From UMGS1519 sp050951005 (GTDB lineage: Bacteria; Actinomycetota; Coriobacteriia; Coriobacteriales; Eggerthellaceae): a stretch of DNA of 64,000 nt. Made by a program: the position numbers and the translations under genes. The stretch covers positions 421,763-485,762 of the forward strand of contig JBMNIP010000004.1 in assembly GCA_050951005.1 (NCBI GenBank), read 5' to 3'. Below the pieces are notes generated by a model. That model saw only the letters and a program-made list of their open reading frames with translations. It was not told the origin of the DNA and did no database searches. This document shows positions 23,955-32,370 of the stretch, piece after piece (the first letter of the stretch is position 1; every line of letters begins with the position of its first letter).

Positions 23955-26684
23955 GTGAGCTCACGTAACTCATCGAAAAAGAATCGCTCCGCATCCTCAG
24001 GCAATGCTGTGCGAGGCGGACGGAAGGCCCAATCTTCCACGGCGAAGAACGCCCGGCGCCAACAGGGGAGGAAAAGAGGTGCCCAGGCCGCCGAAGTGAC
24101 TGCCGACCATCTTCTGGACGACCGTACCCGGCGGGACATCGGCGGTGTCGTCTTCGCCATTGTCGCAGTCGCATTGCTCGTGATGGTTTTCATGCCGGGA
24201 AACGGTGTGGTTGCCAAGGCGGTCAGCGAATGGATGCGCCTGCTTTTCGGCTTCGGTGCCTATCTGCTGCCGTTTGCGCTGTTGCTCGTCGGCGCCTCGC
24301 TGGTCATCCGTTTCGACCAGAACCATATGCCCGCCCGGGTGGCGGTTGGCTTGATCGTCATGCTCGTCGCGATTATCGGGCTGCTGGGAGTGTTTACCCC
24401 GGGGGTTACCCCGCACAATCTGCAGGCACTGTTCCTGCGCGAACACCTTCTGGCCCAGGGCGGGTATCTGGGTGCCGGTATCGCTTGGGCGGGCCTTTCG
24501 CTTTTCGGCCAATTGGTCACGATCATCATCTTGGTGGGCTTGATCGTCATCTCGCTTCTGATCATCGGCTTCTCCATCTCCGGCCTCATCGAGAAGGCCC
24601 AGGACGCAAACCGCCGCCATCAGCATGAGCGTGCGGCAAAGGCAGCGCAAAGGGCGGTTCAGGAAGAGCAGGATGCCGAAGCCGAGGAAGACGGGCCTTC
24701 CGACCCATTTGCCGATATGCCGGTCGGCGGACAGGCGACGCGGCGTTTCACCGATGCGGAGTCCGTGCGCGACCAACCGACGCGCGTGCTGCACCGTCGT
24801 TCTCAGGACACAGATCAGACCAGGGAAATCGATCAGGAAGACGAGGACGGCTCTGCTTTCGAGAGCGCTGCGGCTGCCGGCATCGGGTTCGGAAGCCAGC
24901 GTACCCAGGCGCTCGGAAACGCGCAAGATGCGGTTTATGCTGGCAGGGCGGCAGATCCTCAGGCGATGACCCGCAAGCTCGGTTCGAAGAGCCGGGTTGA
25001 GAACGAGCTCGATGACCTGGCGGCCAAGGAGAAACCGGCGCCGATTGCCTCAGGTACCAAACCGAAACCGCGCAATCGGGCGAAGGTGGGAAAGCCGGCG
25101 CCATCCGCTGAGAAGACGAAGGGGGCTGTGGCCGGAGCCGGCAAGCCGTCGAAGGCAGCGAAGGGGGGGACGGCTCCCATCAACCTGCCGTACCCTTCAG
25201 AGAATTTCGAACTGCCTCCGGCAAACTCCCTGAAACGCTCGGCTTCGCGTGCCGTCAGCGCCGAAAGCGAGGCATCGTTAGCCGAAACAGCCCAACTGCT
25301 GCAGAAAACGCTGAACGATTTCGGAGTCGACTGCAAAGTGGTCGATTGGGTTGCCGGCCCGACGGTAACCCTCTTCCAGATCGCCCTGCCGTCCGGTGTG
25401 CGCGTTAACCGGGTCACCAACCTTTCGGACGATATCGCCTTGGCGCTTGCTGCGCCCGGCGTGCGTATCTTCAGCCCGGTACCCGGTACCAACCATGTCG
25501 GTGTCGAGGTACCGAACAAGGTGCGCCAAACCGTGCTGCTGGGCGATGTTCTCCCCGCGGCGAAGACCGGTCCATTGCAGATGGCGCTCGGACGCGATGT
25601 CGAGGGGCATGACGTGGTTTCAAATCTGGCAGAGATGCCGCACCTGCTGATCGGCGGTACCACCGGTTCAGGCAAATCGGTATCGATAAACTGCATGATC
25701 ATGTCCATCCTCATGCGGGCCACGCCGGCCGAGGTGCGCATGATCATGGTCGACCCCAAACGCGTCGAATTCATGCCCTACAATGGCATCCCGCATCTAT
25801 ATGTCCCGGTGGTAACCGAGCCCAAGGAAGCGGCAAGCGCGCTTGCATGGAGCGTTGCGGAGATGGAGCGCCGCCTTAAAGTCATGTCGGCTGCGGGTGC
25901 CCGAGATATCAAGCAGTACAATGCAAAGGTGCACCAGGGCCTGCTCGACGAAGAGGATCAGGAGGCGCAGCAGCTTCCGTATCTGGTCATCATCATCGAC
26001 GAGCTTGCCGATCTCATGATGAACGTCGGCAAGGATGTTGAGTTCTCTATCAGCCGTCTGGCCCAGCTGGGCCGTGCAGCCGGCATCCACTTGATCGTGG
26101 CAACGCAGCGACCCTCGACCAAGGTGGTAACGGGCCTTATCAAAGCGAATATCACGAACCGGATCGCCTTCAACGTGGCATCGGGCATCGATTCCCGCGT
26201 GATTTTGGACACGACGGGCGCCGAGAGCCTGATCGGTTTGGGCGATATGCTGCTGTCCAAGCCCACATTCGCGAAACCGCAGCGCTTGCAAGGATGTTTC
26301 GTTGGCGAAGAGGAGATCAACGCAGTGGTCGAGCATCTCAAGGCGCAGGCGGAACCCGAATACCATACCGAGATCCTGAAGACGAATCTGATGTCGCAGG
26401 GAACCGAGGTCCATGGTTCTAACGGCTCGGCTTCGAATCTCGATCCGCTGCTCTGGGATGCGGCCGAAATCGTGGTCGGCAGCAAAGTCGGATCGACATC
26501 CAACCTGCAGCGCCGCTTGCAGGTTGGGTATTCCCGCGCTGGGCGTATAATGGATATGCTTGAGGAGAAGGGCATCGTGGGCCCAGCCAATGGCAGCAAA
26601 CCGCGCGAGGTTCTTGTCGACGAGCTCGAATTGGAGACCATCAAGGCCTTTGAACAGGCCGATGGCAATCCGGTTGATCAGTAG
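23955..26684 (+). CDS. ftsK: DNA translocase FtsK/SpoIIIE
   Basis: A 909-residue membrane-anchored hexameric DNA pump that clears chromosomes from the division septum. Four hydrophobic segments occupy about residues 55-205. A charged Ala/Pro/Lys-rich linker runs to about 400, then the motor has Walker A GGTTGSGKS (about 568-576) and Walker B IIIDELADLM (about 679-688). The C-terminal winged gamma domain, QRRLQVGYSRAGRIMDMLEE, recognises polar DNA sequences. The start is GTG 23955 with GAAGGCGG upstream. The RodZ-like gene follows 18 bases later. The FtsK-after-RNase J order matches Bacillus and many Actinobacteria. Confidence 0.95.
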   Translation: MSSRNSSKKNRSASSGNAVRGGRKAQSSTAKNARRQQGRKRGAQAAEVTADHLLDDRTRRDIGGVVFAIVAVALLVMVFMPGNGVVAKAVSEWMRLLFGFGAYLLPFALLLVGASLVIRFDQNHMPARVAVGLIVMLVAIIGLLGVFTPGVTPHNLQALFLREHLLAQGGYLGAGIAWAGLSLFGQLVTIIILVGLIVISLLIIGFSISGLIEKAQDANRRHQHERAAKAAQRAVQEEQDAEAEEDGPSDPFADMPVGGQATRRFTDAESVRDQPTRVLHRRSQDTDQTREIDQEDEDGSAFESAAAAGIGFGSQRTQALGNAQDAVYAGRAADPQAMTRKLGSKSRVENELDDLAAKEKPAPIASGTKPKPRNRAKVGKPAPSAEKTKGAVAGAGKPSKAAKGGTAPINLPYPSENFELPPANSLKRSASRAVSAESEASLAETAQLLQKTLNDFGVDCKVVDWVAGPTVTLFQIALPSGVRVNRVTNLSDDIALALAAPGVRIFSPVPGTNHVGVEVPNKVRQTVLLGDVLPAAKTGPLQMALGRDVEGHDVVSNLAEMPHLLIGGTTGSGKSVSINCMIMSILMRATPAEVRMIMVDPKRVEFMPYNGIPHLYVPVVTEPKEAASALAWSVAEMERRLKVMSAAGARDIKQYNAKVHQGLLDEEDQEAQQLPYLVIIIDELADLMMNVGKDVEFSISRLAQLGRAAGIHLIVATQRPSTKVVTGLIKANITNRIAFNVASGIDSRVILDTTGAESLIGLGDMLLSKPTFAKPQRLQGCFVGEEEINAVVEHLKAQAEPEYHTEILKTNLMSQGTEVHGSNGSASNLDPLLWDAAEIVVGSKVGSTSNLQRRLQVGYSRAGRIMDMLEEKGIVGPANGSKPREVLVDELELETIKAFEQADGNPVDQ

Positions 26685-26702
26685 GGTGAAGGAGCAAGTA
26701 GG

Positions 26703-27839
26703 GTGAACAACGATTTCGGCTCTCAACTGCGTAACGCGCGCATCCGGCAGGGTTATGACATCAACACTGTCGCTCGACGCCTTCGCATTCGCCCCGATGT
26801 GATCCAGAGCATCGAGGAGAGCGATTTCGAACGCATGCCCCCGCGGGGCTACGCCCGCAACATGATCAATTCCTATGCCCATCTGCTTGGGCTGAATTCC
26901 TCTCAAATCACCCGTCAATACCTGGACGAGCTGTATGCCTACCAGGTGAATCAGGCCAGCCATGATGTGCGCGGAACAGGTTTCAACATCCCGGAGAGCA
27001 ACCGGTACCACCATCGTGGCACGGGCGCATCGGGACATCCCCGTGAAGTGCGCCGCGGCGCGCGCACCCGTACCGAAGGGTCCGAACGTTTCAGTCATCG
27101 GGTGTACGACGACGGCTATCAACCGCATCAGACCCATGATTATCAGGGGGATTACCATCACCGTTACGGTGATGGGGCACAAGGGCGCACCACGCATTCG
27201 CGTGGACGTCGGGCGGGCAACGTGGCTATTGGCGGAGAAGGCTATCTGAACGCATACAAAGGACCTACGGCTGCCGATTCATGGACGGCGAACTGGCGCA
27301 ACCGCATCCCTTCGCTTGCCGTAGTCATCGTTGCGGTGGTGCTGGTCATCATCCTGTTGGTTCTGCTCTTCGGACCGAAAGATTCAGGCTCCACCGAAGA
27401 GGTAACGACCATGCCGGTCACCGGGGTCGAATCGGCGGAAAGCGCATCGAGCACCTCTTCCGAGCAACCGACCTCGTTCGAATTCTCGTTTACCGTCGAG
27501 TCGGGTAAGAGCGTCTGGGTCGAGTGCTACGTGGACGGCAAGACAAAGGTCGCGAAGACGGTGAAGGGACCGACAACGAAGACGTATACGGTAAAGAAGA
27601 AGGTCGAGCTGGTTGCCGGTACCTCCGATGGCATCTCGGCAAAGCAGGATGGCCAGAACGTCAAACTGACCACCACTTCAGCCGGGGGCGTCGACACCAC
27701 ATTGACGTTCTCCGATTACCTGAAGAAGTGGAAGAAGCAGAACGGCGCCAGCAGCTCCTCTTCGGCAACCTCTTCGAGCGCAAGCGATACCAGCTCGGAC
27801 AGTGCTTCTTCTGGCGAGAGCAGCAGCTCGGCTGCTTAG
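26703..27839 (+). CDS. RodZ-like helix-turn-helix membrane protein
   Basis: A 378-residue bitopic protein. Residues about 5-70 form a helix-turn-helix domain of the RodZ N-terminal type (LRNARIRQGYDINTVARRL, then PPRGYARNMINSYAHLLGL). A polar His/Arg/Gly-rich linker follows, one membrane segment at about 203-225, an extracytoplasmic DUF4115-like beta domain (about 258-340) and a Ser-rich tail. RodZ proteins link MreB to cell-wall growth; in Bacillus the equivalent at this locus is YmfM, before pgsA. Whether this organism has MreB is not visible here. The start is GTG 26703 with GAAGGAG eight bases upstream. Confidence 0.82.
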   Translation: MNNDFGSQLRNARIRQGYDINTVARRLRIRPDVIQSIEESDFERMPPRGYARNMINSYAHLLGLNSSQITRQYLDELYAYQVNQASHDVRGTGFNIPESNRYHHRGTGASGHPREVRRGARTRTEGSERFSHRVYDDGYQPHQTHDYQGDYHHRYGDGAQGRTTHSRGRRAGNVAIGGEGYLNAYKGPTAADSWTANWRNRIPSLAVVIVAVVLVIILLVLLFGPKDSGSTEEVTTMPVTGVESAESASSTSSEQPTSFEFSFTVESGKSVWVECYVDGKTKVAKTVKGPTTKTYTVKKKVELVAGTSDGISAKQDGQNVKLTTTSAGGVDTTLTFSDYLKKWKKQNGASSSSSATSSSASDTSSDSASSGESSSSAA

Positions 27840-27908
27840 CCGGTTCGGATTTTCGGAAGACGTTTTCCGGTGGGGCCGCCTGCTCACCAGCTGCACACAC
27901 ATCATCGG

Positions 27909-27914
27909 TATAAT
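27909..27914 (+). promoter_or_regulatory. Consensus -10 of the yajQ promoter
   Basis: A perfect TATAAT lies 90 bases before yajQ. No good -35 is seen. Transcription would start close to the left arm of the 27917-27943 hairpin. Confidence 0.5.
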
Positions 27915-27916
27915 GC

Positions 27917-27943
27917 ACGGGCACCCTATTGCAGGGTGCCCGT
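27917..27943 (+). other. 11-bp perfect hairpin before yajQ
   Basis: ACGGGCACCCT and AGGGTGCCCGT flank a five-base loop. It lies directly after the TATAAT. It has no T run. It may cap the 5' end of the yajQ mRNA or bind a regulator. Confidence 0.6.
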
Positions 27944-27961
27944 TCAGATTGGACAACGGGC

Positions 27962-27980
27962 GGTGCGCCGTCGGCGCACC
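27962..27980 (+). other. Second hairpin in the yajQ leader
   Basis: GGTGCGCC and GGCGCACC pair around a GTC loop, ending 24 bases before the yajQ start codon. Confidence 0.45.
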
Positions 27981-28004
27981 CCGAGACGAGAAAGGCACCG
28001 CAAG

Positions 28005-28502
28005 ATGGCAAAAGATTCCAGCTTCGATGTAGTCTCCGAGGTGGACATGCAAGAGGTGGACAATGCGTACGGCCAGGCCACCAAGGAGGTTTCCCAGCGC
28101 TACGACTTGAAGGGAACCGGCTCCAAGATCGAGCTCGACAAGGGCAAGGGCACTGTCACGCTCACTGCTCCGAGCGAGTTCGTGGTCGGCCAGGTGCGCG
28201 ACATCTTCACAAGCAAGCTGGTGAAGCGCGGCGTGGACCTGCAGGCGGTCGAGTGGGGCAAGATCGAGCCTGCAGCAGGCGGCAATTCCCGGCAGGTCGG
28301 CACCATCAAGCAGGGCATCGACCGGGATACTGCCAGCAAGATCAGCAAGGACATCAAAGCTCAGAAGCTCAAGGTGAAGGTTACCATCGAGCAGGACAAG
28401 GTCCGGGTATCCGGCCCGAAGCGCGATACGCTGCAAGAGGTCATCGCGTTCCTCCGGTCCAAGGATTACGGCCGTCCCCTTCAGTACACGAACTACCGAT
28501 AG
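28005..28502 (+). CDS. yajQ: YajQ family nucleotide-binding protein
   Basis: A 165-residue UPF0234 protein with two ferredoxin-like halves. Members bind nucleotides, and in Xanthomonas a YajQ protein binds cyclic di-GMP; the role in Gram-positives is unknown. Family landmarks are SSFDVVSEVDMQEVDNA at 5-21, RYDLKGT, and the C-terminal DTLQEVIAFLRSKDYGRPLQ. The start is ATG 28005, with GAAAGG upstream. It has its own -10 and a two-hairpin leader. rimO follows nine bases later and is probably cotranscribed. Confidence 0.94.
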   Translation: MAKDSSFDVVSEVDMQEVDNAYGQATKEVSQRYDLKGTGSKIELDKGKGTVTLTAPSEFVVGQVRDIFTSKLVKRGVDLQAVEWGKIEPAAGGNSRQVGTIKQGIDRDTASKISKDIKAQKLKVKVTIEQDKVRVSGPKRDTLQEVIAFLRSKDYGRPLQYTNYR

Positions 28503-28511
28503 GGACGTTTC

Positions 28512-29816
28512 GTGGTACCGAGCATCAATATCGTGACCATGGGGTGCGCCAAGAACGAGGTGGACTCCCAGGAGATGATCGCCCGCCTGCAGGCAGCGGG
28601 TTACCGCATTGCCGAAGACCCTGCTCAGGCCGATGCGGTCATCGTGAATACCTGTTCCTTCATCCAGATGGCCACCGAGGAGAGTCTCGACGCCATCTTC
28701 GAGGCGGCTGGATTGGAGAATGTCCGCAAGGGCGCGCATCTGCTGGTCAGTGGCTGCATGCCGGCGCGCTACGGCGATGATCTCGCCGGCGAGCTTACCG
28801 AGGTCGAACGCTTCATCCCCTGTGACGAGGAGGCGGATATCGTGTCCATCATGGATGGGCTTTTCGGCGACGCTGCCCCCTCCGGTCCGCGCAGCGATGC
28901 CGCACAGGTTCCGTATCGCCCGCTTGCCGATCAGTCTCCGTGGACGGCATATGTGCGCATCTCGGACGGCTGCGACCGATTCTGCAGCTACTGCACCATC
29001 CCCTACATCCGCGGCCGGTACCATAGCTATCCGGAGCCCCAGATCTTTTCAGACGTCGAGCGCAAGGTGGCGGCGGGCGTGCGCGAGATCACGCTGATTG
29101 CACAGGATACGGGCCGTTGGGGTACGGATTTACCCGAGCCCTCCACGTTGGGTGCGCTATTGGATCATCTGGCGACGGCGTTTCCGAGCACCTGGTTCCG
29201 TGTCATGTACATCCAACCCGAAGGGGTCGCCGATGATCTGCTGACGGCGATGGCGGCCCATGACAATATCTGCAGCTACCTGGATATACCCGTCCAGCAT
29301 GCCAGTGCCGACATTTTGAAGGCAATGAACCGCAAGGGCTCGAAGGAAGAGTACCTGGCGCTGGTGGAGAAGGTGCGGGCGATGGTGCCCGGTATCACGC
29401 TGCGCACCACGGTTATCGCCGGCTATCCAGGCGAGACCCCTGCGCAGGTCGAAGAGCTCTGCGACTTTTTGCAGGAGGCGTGCTTCGATTACGTTGGCGT
29501 GTTCGCCTATTCCCGTGAAGAGGGAACCCGCGCGTACGGTCAACCCGGGCAGATCGCCGAGGAGGAAAAGGTCGAGCGTGCCTCCCAGGTGCGCGAGGTT
29601 GCCGATGCCATCTCGGCCAGCGTCATCGCCGAGCGCGTTGGACGTGCCTATCCGGTGCTCCTGCTGGGCAGGGAAGAGGACGGGCAGCTTTTCGGCCGAG
29701 CCATGTGCCAAGCTCCGGAAGTCGATGGCGTGACCTTTACCGATATTGGACAACCGGGCGAGATCATCACCCTTACGGTTACCGATACGCTGATGTACGA
29801 GATGGAGGCCGAATAG
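28512..29816 (+). CDS. rimO: Ribosomal protein S12 methylthiotransferase RimO
   Basis: A 434-residue radical SAM enzyme that methylthiolates the conserved Asp of ribosomal protein S12. The N-terminal cluster cysteines are Cys12 (MGCAKNEVDS), Cys47 (NTCSF) and Cys81 (SGCM). The radical SAM motif CDRFCSYC gives Cys153, 157 and 160, followed by IPYIRGRYHS, typical of RimO. A C-terminal TRAM domain binds S12. The start is GTG 28512. The pgsA-cinA gene begins four bases after the stop. It is one of three methylthiotransferases in this window. Confidence 0.95.
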   Translation: MVPSINIVTMGCAKNEVDSQEMIARLQAAGYRIAEDPAQADAVIVNTCSFIQMATEESLDAIFEAAGLENVRKGAHLLVSGCMPARYGDDLAGELTEVERFIPCDEEADIVSIMDGLFGDAAPSGPRSDAAQVPYRPLADQSPWTAYVRISDGCDRFCSYCTIPYIRGRYHSYPEPQIFSDVERKVAAGVREITLIAQDTGRWGTDLPEPSTLGALLDHLATAFPSTWFRVMYIQPEGVADDLLTAMAAHDNICSYLDIPVQHASADILKAMNRKGSKEEYLALVEKVRAMVPGITLRTTVIAGYPGETPAQVEELCDFLQEACFDYVGVFAYSREEGTRAYGQPGQIAEEEKVERASQVREVADAISASVIAERVGRAYPVLLLGREEDGQLFGRAMCQAPEVDGVTFTDIGQPGEIITLTVTDTLMYEMEAE

Positions 29817-29820
29817 TCCG

Positions 29821-31038
29821 GTGGAACAGCAACGTGAGAAGGTCTGGACGGCAGCGAATATCGTCACGCTGGTCCGATTGCTCTGCATTCCCGTTTTCGT
29901 GGCGGTGGTGGTGAGCCCCTGGCCGCAATGGTTCCCGCAGTTGGGCGACATGGAGATGTGGAAGCCCATCATCGCGGCAGCGGTGTTCATCGCCATCAGT
30001 TGCACTGACGCCATCGACGGTCATCTGGCGCGCAGCCGGAATGAGGTCACCACGCTGGGCAAGTTCATGGATCCACTCGCGGATAAGATTCTCGTGGCCG
30101 CGGCTTTGCTCTGCCTTATCGAGCTCAACGTGCTTCCTTCCTGGCCGGCATTGATCATCCTGGCGCGCGAATTCATCGTCTCCGGCATTCGTATGGTGGC
30201 GGCAAGCGAAGGCGTGGTCATTGCGGCAAGCTGGTGGGGCAAGGTCAAGACGGTCACGCAGATCATCGCAGTCGTGCTGTTCCTGATCAAAGCAAGTCCC
30301 GTAACGGGCACCCTGTCCGCCGAATTGAACCAGGGTCTCTACGTGCTGGCTTGGATTGCCATGTCCGTTGCGCTTATCTTCACCATCGTCTCAATGCTCG
30401 ATTACTTCGCGAAGGCCCGTACCTTGCTGGGCTTCAGCGAGTCGCCGCGGGCGAAGAAAGCCTCCTCCGATGCCGTTGGCGCATCGGTGACGGACCGGGT
30501 TCAGGCGGATGAGGCAGGAAAGACGGTCGCCGAAGGCGATATGCTGGCGCTCGCTTCCCAGGTTATCGACACGGCGCGCGAGGCCGGAAAGACCATCGGC
30601 ACCGCTGAGAGCCTGACAGGAGGGCTGATCGGCGGTTCGCTCACGTCAGTGCCGGGTTCCTCCGACGTCACCGAGGGCGGCATCATCTCGTATTCCAATG
30701 GAGTGAAGAGCCGCATCTTAGGGGTTTCTGAAGAAACCCTCCATGATCACGGTGCGGTAAGCGGGCAGACGGCTTGCCAGATGGCTGAAGGTGCCCGCAA
30801 TACGCTGGGTGTCGATGTGGCGGTATCGGTTACGGGCATCGCCGGACCCGGCGGGGCGGTTCCCGGCAAGCCGGTCGGAACGGTTTGGATCGGTGTGAGC
30901 GATGGGGCGAGGACCGTTGCCAAGCACTGTTGCTTCGACGGGAATCGCGAACAGGTCCGCATCCAGACGGTCCAGCGTGCTCTGGAACTCATGCTTGCCT
31001 GCCTGAAGGGCGAAGCACTCTCATCCGATTCCTTCTAA
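29821..31038 (+). CDS. pgsA: PgsA-CinA fusion: phosphatidylglycerophosphate synthase plus NMN amidohydrolase domain
   Basis: One uninterrupted 405-residue frame joins two normally separate proteins. Residues 1-205 are PgsA, a membrane enzyme making phosphatidylglycerophosphate from CDP-diacylglycerol, with the CDP-alcohol transferase signature intact (Asp63, Asp66, Gly67, Ala70, Arg71, Gly80, Asp84, Asp88) and several membrane segments. After a polar linker (205-238), residues 240-395 are the CinA C-terminal domain with TAESLTGG (261-268) and TGIAGPGG (338-345), which in PncC hydrolyses nicotinamide mononucleotide. The two genes are neighbours before recA in many Gram-positives, so fusion by loss of a stop is plausible. 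The CinA N-terminal domain is absent. The start is GTG 29821. Confidence 0.9.
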   Translation: MEQQREKVWTAANIVTLVRLLCIPVFVAVVVSPWPQWFPQLGDMEMWKPIIAAAVFIAISCTDAIDGHLARSRNEVTTLGKFMDPLADKILVAAALLCLIELNVLPSWPALIILAREFIVSGIRMVAASEGVVIAASWWGKVKTVTQIIAVVLFLIKASPVTGTLSAELNQGLYVLAWIAMSVALIFTIVSMLDYFAKARTLLGFSESPRAKKASSDAVGASVTDRVQADEAGKTVAEGDMLALASQVIDTAREAGKTIGTAESLTGGLIGGSLTSVPGSSDVTEGGIISYSNGVKSRILGVSEETLHDHGAVSGQTACQMAEGARNTLGVDVAVSVTGIAGPGGAVPGKPVGTVWIGVSDGARTVAKHCCFDGNREQVRIQTVQRALELMLACLKGEALSSDSF

Positions 31039-31212
31039 CCGCCGCCTTTTCCGAGATGGGGTTGGGGGTACTCGTCCTCCTGCAGCTGCGGGGGGCAGCT
31101 ATGCGGCCCCTGAGGATAGCAAGCGTTGAGGCTGGTTCGAGGCCTGCGATAGGATTCTCATCACCTGCCGTTGGCATCGTCCGATATGGTATTCGCATCC
31201 GACAAAGAATTC

Positions 31213-31240
31213 TTGACAAGCGAACAACTGTTCGTATAAT
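31213..31240 (+). promoter_or_regulatory. recA promoter
   Basis: TTGACA (31213-31218), 16 bases, TATAAT (31235-31240): both boxes are perfect consensus. A LexA-type box fills the spacer. It shows recA is transcribed independently of the upstream fusion gene. Confidence 0.92.
31221..31234 (+). promoter_or_regulatory. SOS box at recA
   Basis: CGAACAACTGTTCG has perfectly palindromic CGAAC/GTTCG arms around four bases and matches the Gram-positive LexA consensus CGAACRNRYGTTCG at all but one position. It occupies the -35/-10 spacer of recA. Confidence 0.9.
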
Positions 31241-31275
31241 GTTCGATGTGAACAAGGACCCCTCAAGGAGAGATC

Positions 31276-32325
31276 ATGGACCAAGATAAAGATAAGATGC
31301 TCAAGCTGGCCACGGACCAGATCGAGCATAAGTTCGGCAAGGGCTCCATCATGAAGTTGGGCGAAGGCGAGCGCAACCTCGAAGTCGGGTTTATCCCGAC
31401 AGGAGCGCTTCCCCTGGATGCCGCACTTGGCATCGGCGGCGTTCCGCGTGGACGTATCGTCGAGATCTACGGTCCTGAGTCCTCGGGCAAGACGACGCTT
31501 GCCCTGCACATCTTGGCAGAGGCGCAAGCAATCGGAGGCATCGTGGCTTTCATCGATGCCGAGCACGCCCTTGACCCTGTGTACGCGGCGAAACTCGGAG
31601 TTGATATCGACGACTTGCTCATCTCGCAACCCGATACCGGCGAACAGGCCCTGGAGATCTGCGATATGCTCGTTCGGAGCAATGCCATAGATTGCATCGT
31701 GGTCGACTCGGTGGCGGCGTTGGTTCCCCGTGCCGAGATCGAAGGCGAGATCGGCGACACCACGGTTGGCCTGCAAGCACGTCTGATGTCCCAGGCTCTG
31801 CGAAAGCTTGCCGGTTCGCTCTCCAAATCGAATACCACCTGCATCTTCATCAACCAGTTGCGCGAGAAGATCGGTGTCATGTTCGGCAATCCCGAAACCA
31901 CCCCTGGCGGCCGAGCGCTGAAATTCTTCTCAAGCGTGCGCCTGGATATCCGTAGGCGCGACTATGTGAAGCAGAACGGTGAGACTATCGGCAATCGGGT
32001 GCGCGTCAAGGTCGTCAAGAACAAAGTGGCGCCTCCATTCCGTCAAGCGGAGTTCGATATCATCTACGGCAAGGGCATCTCGAAAGAAGGATGCGTTCTT
32101 GATATGGCGGCCGAGTGCGGTGTCGTGAAGAAAAGCGGTTCATGGTACACCTACGGAGAGGAACGGCTCGGTCAAGGCCGCGAGGCAGCTAAGTCTACCC
32201 TTGAGCAGAATCCCGATTTGCGTAATGAGATCGAATACAAGGTGCGGGAAGAATATGATATTCCGCAGCAGGAAGGCGCCGTTCCTCCGGCAGACGAGGG
32301 TTCAGCCGAAGCAGGGGAGGAGTAG
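31276..32325 (+). CDS. recA: Recombinase RecA
   Basis: A 349-residue RecA, the ATP-dependent strand-exchange protein and coprotease for LexA self-cleavage. Walker A is GPESSGKT at 66-73, with FIDAEHALDP, the L2 loop region around NPETTPGGRALKF, and the C-terminal acidic tail (EGSAEAGEE). ATG 31276 lies 36 bases after the -10 and has AAGGAG upstream. Its promoter carries a LexA box and lexA itself lies 9 kb downstream. recX follows 45 bases after the stop across a small GCCTC/GAGGC hairpin (32325-32341). Confidence 0.98.
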   Translation: MDQDKDKMLKLATDQIEHKFGKGSIMKLGEGERNLEVGFIPTGALPLDAALGIGGVPRGRIVEIYGPESSGKTTLALHILAEAQAIGGIVAFIDAEHALDPVYAAKLGVDIDDLLISQPDTGEQALEICDMLVRSNAIDCIVVDSVAALVPRAEIEGEIGDTTVGLQARLMSQALRKLAGSLSKSNTTCIFINQLREKIGVMFGNPETTPGGRALKFFSSVRLDIRRRDYVKQNGETIGNRVRVKVVKNKVAPPFRQAEFDIIYGKGISKEGCVLDMAAECGVVKKSGSWYTYGEERLGQGREAAKSTLEQNPDLRNEIEYKVREEYDIPQQEGAVPPADEGSAEAGEE

Positions 32326-32370
32326 CCTCGGCATCTGAGGCATCTCCGCACAACGAACCGGATTCCCATC

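Noticed and set aside
31039..31212. A tRNA or small RNA gene before recA
   Set aside because: No cloverleaf, no GTTCGA-type T loop with matching acceptor arms, and no promoter-terminator pair could be found.
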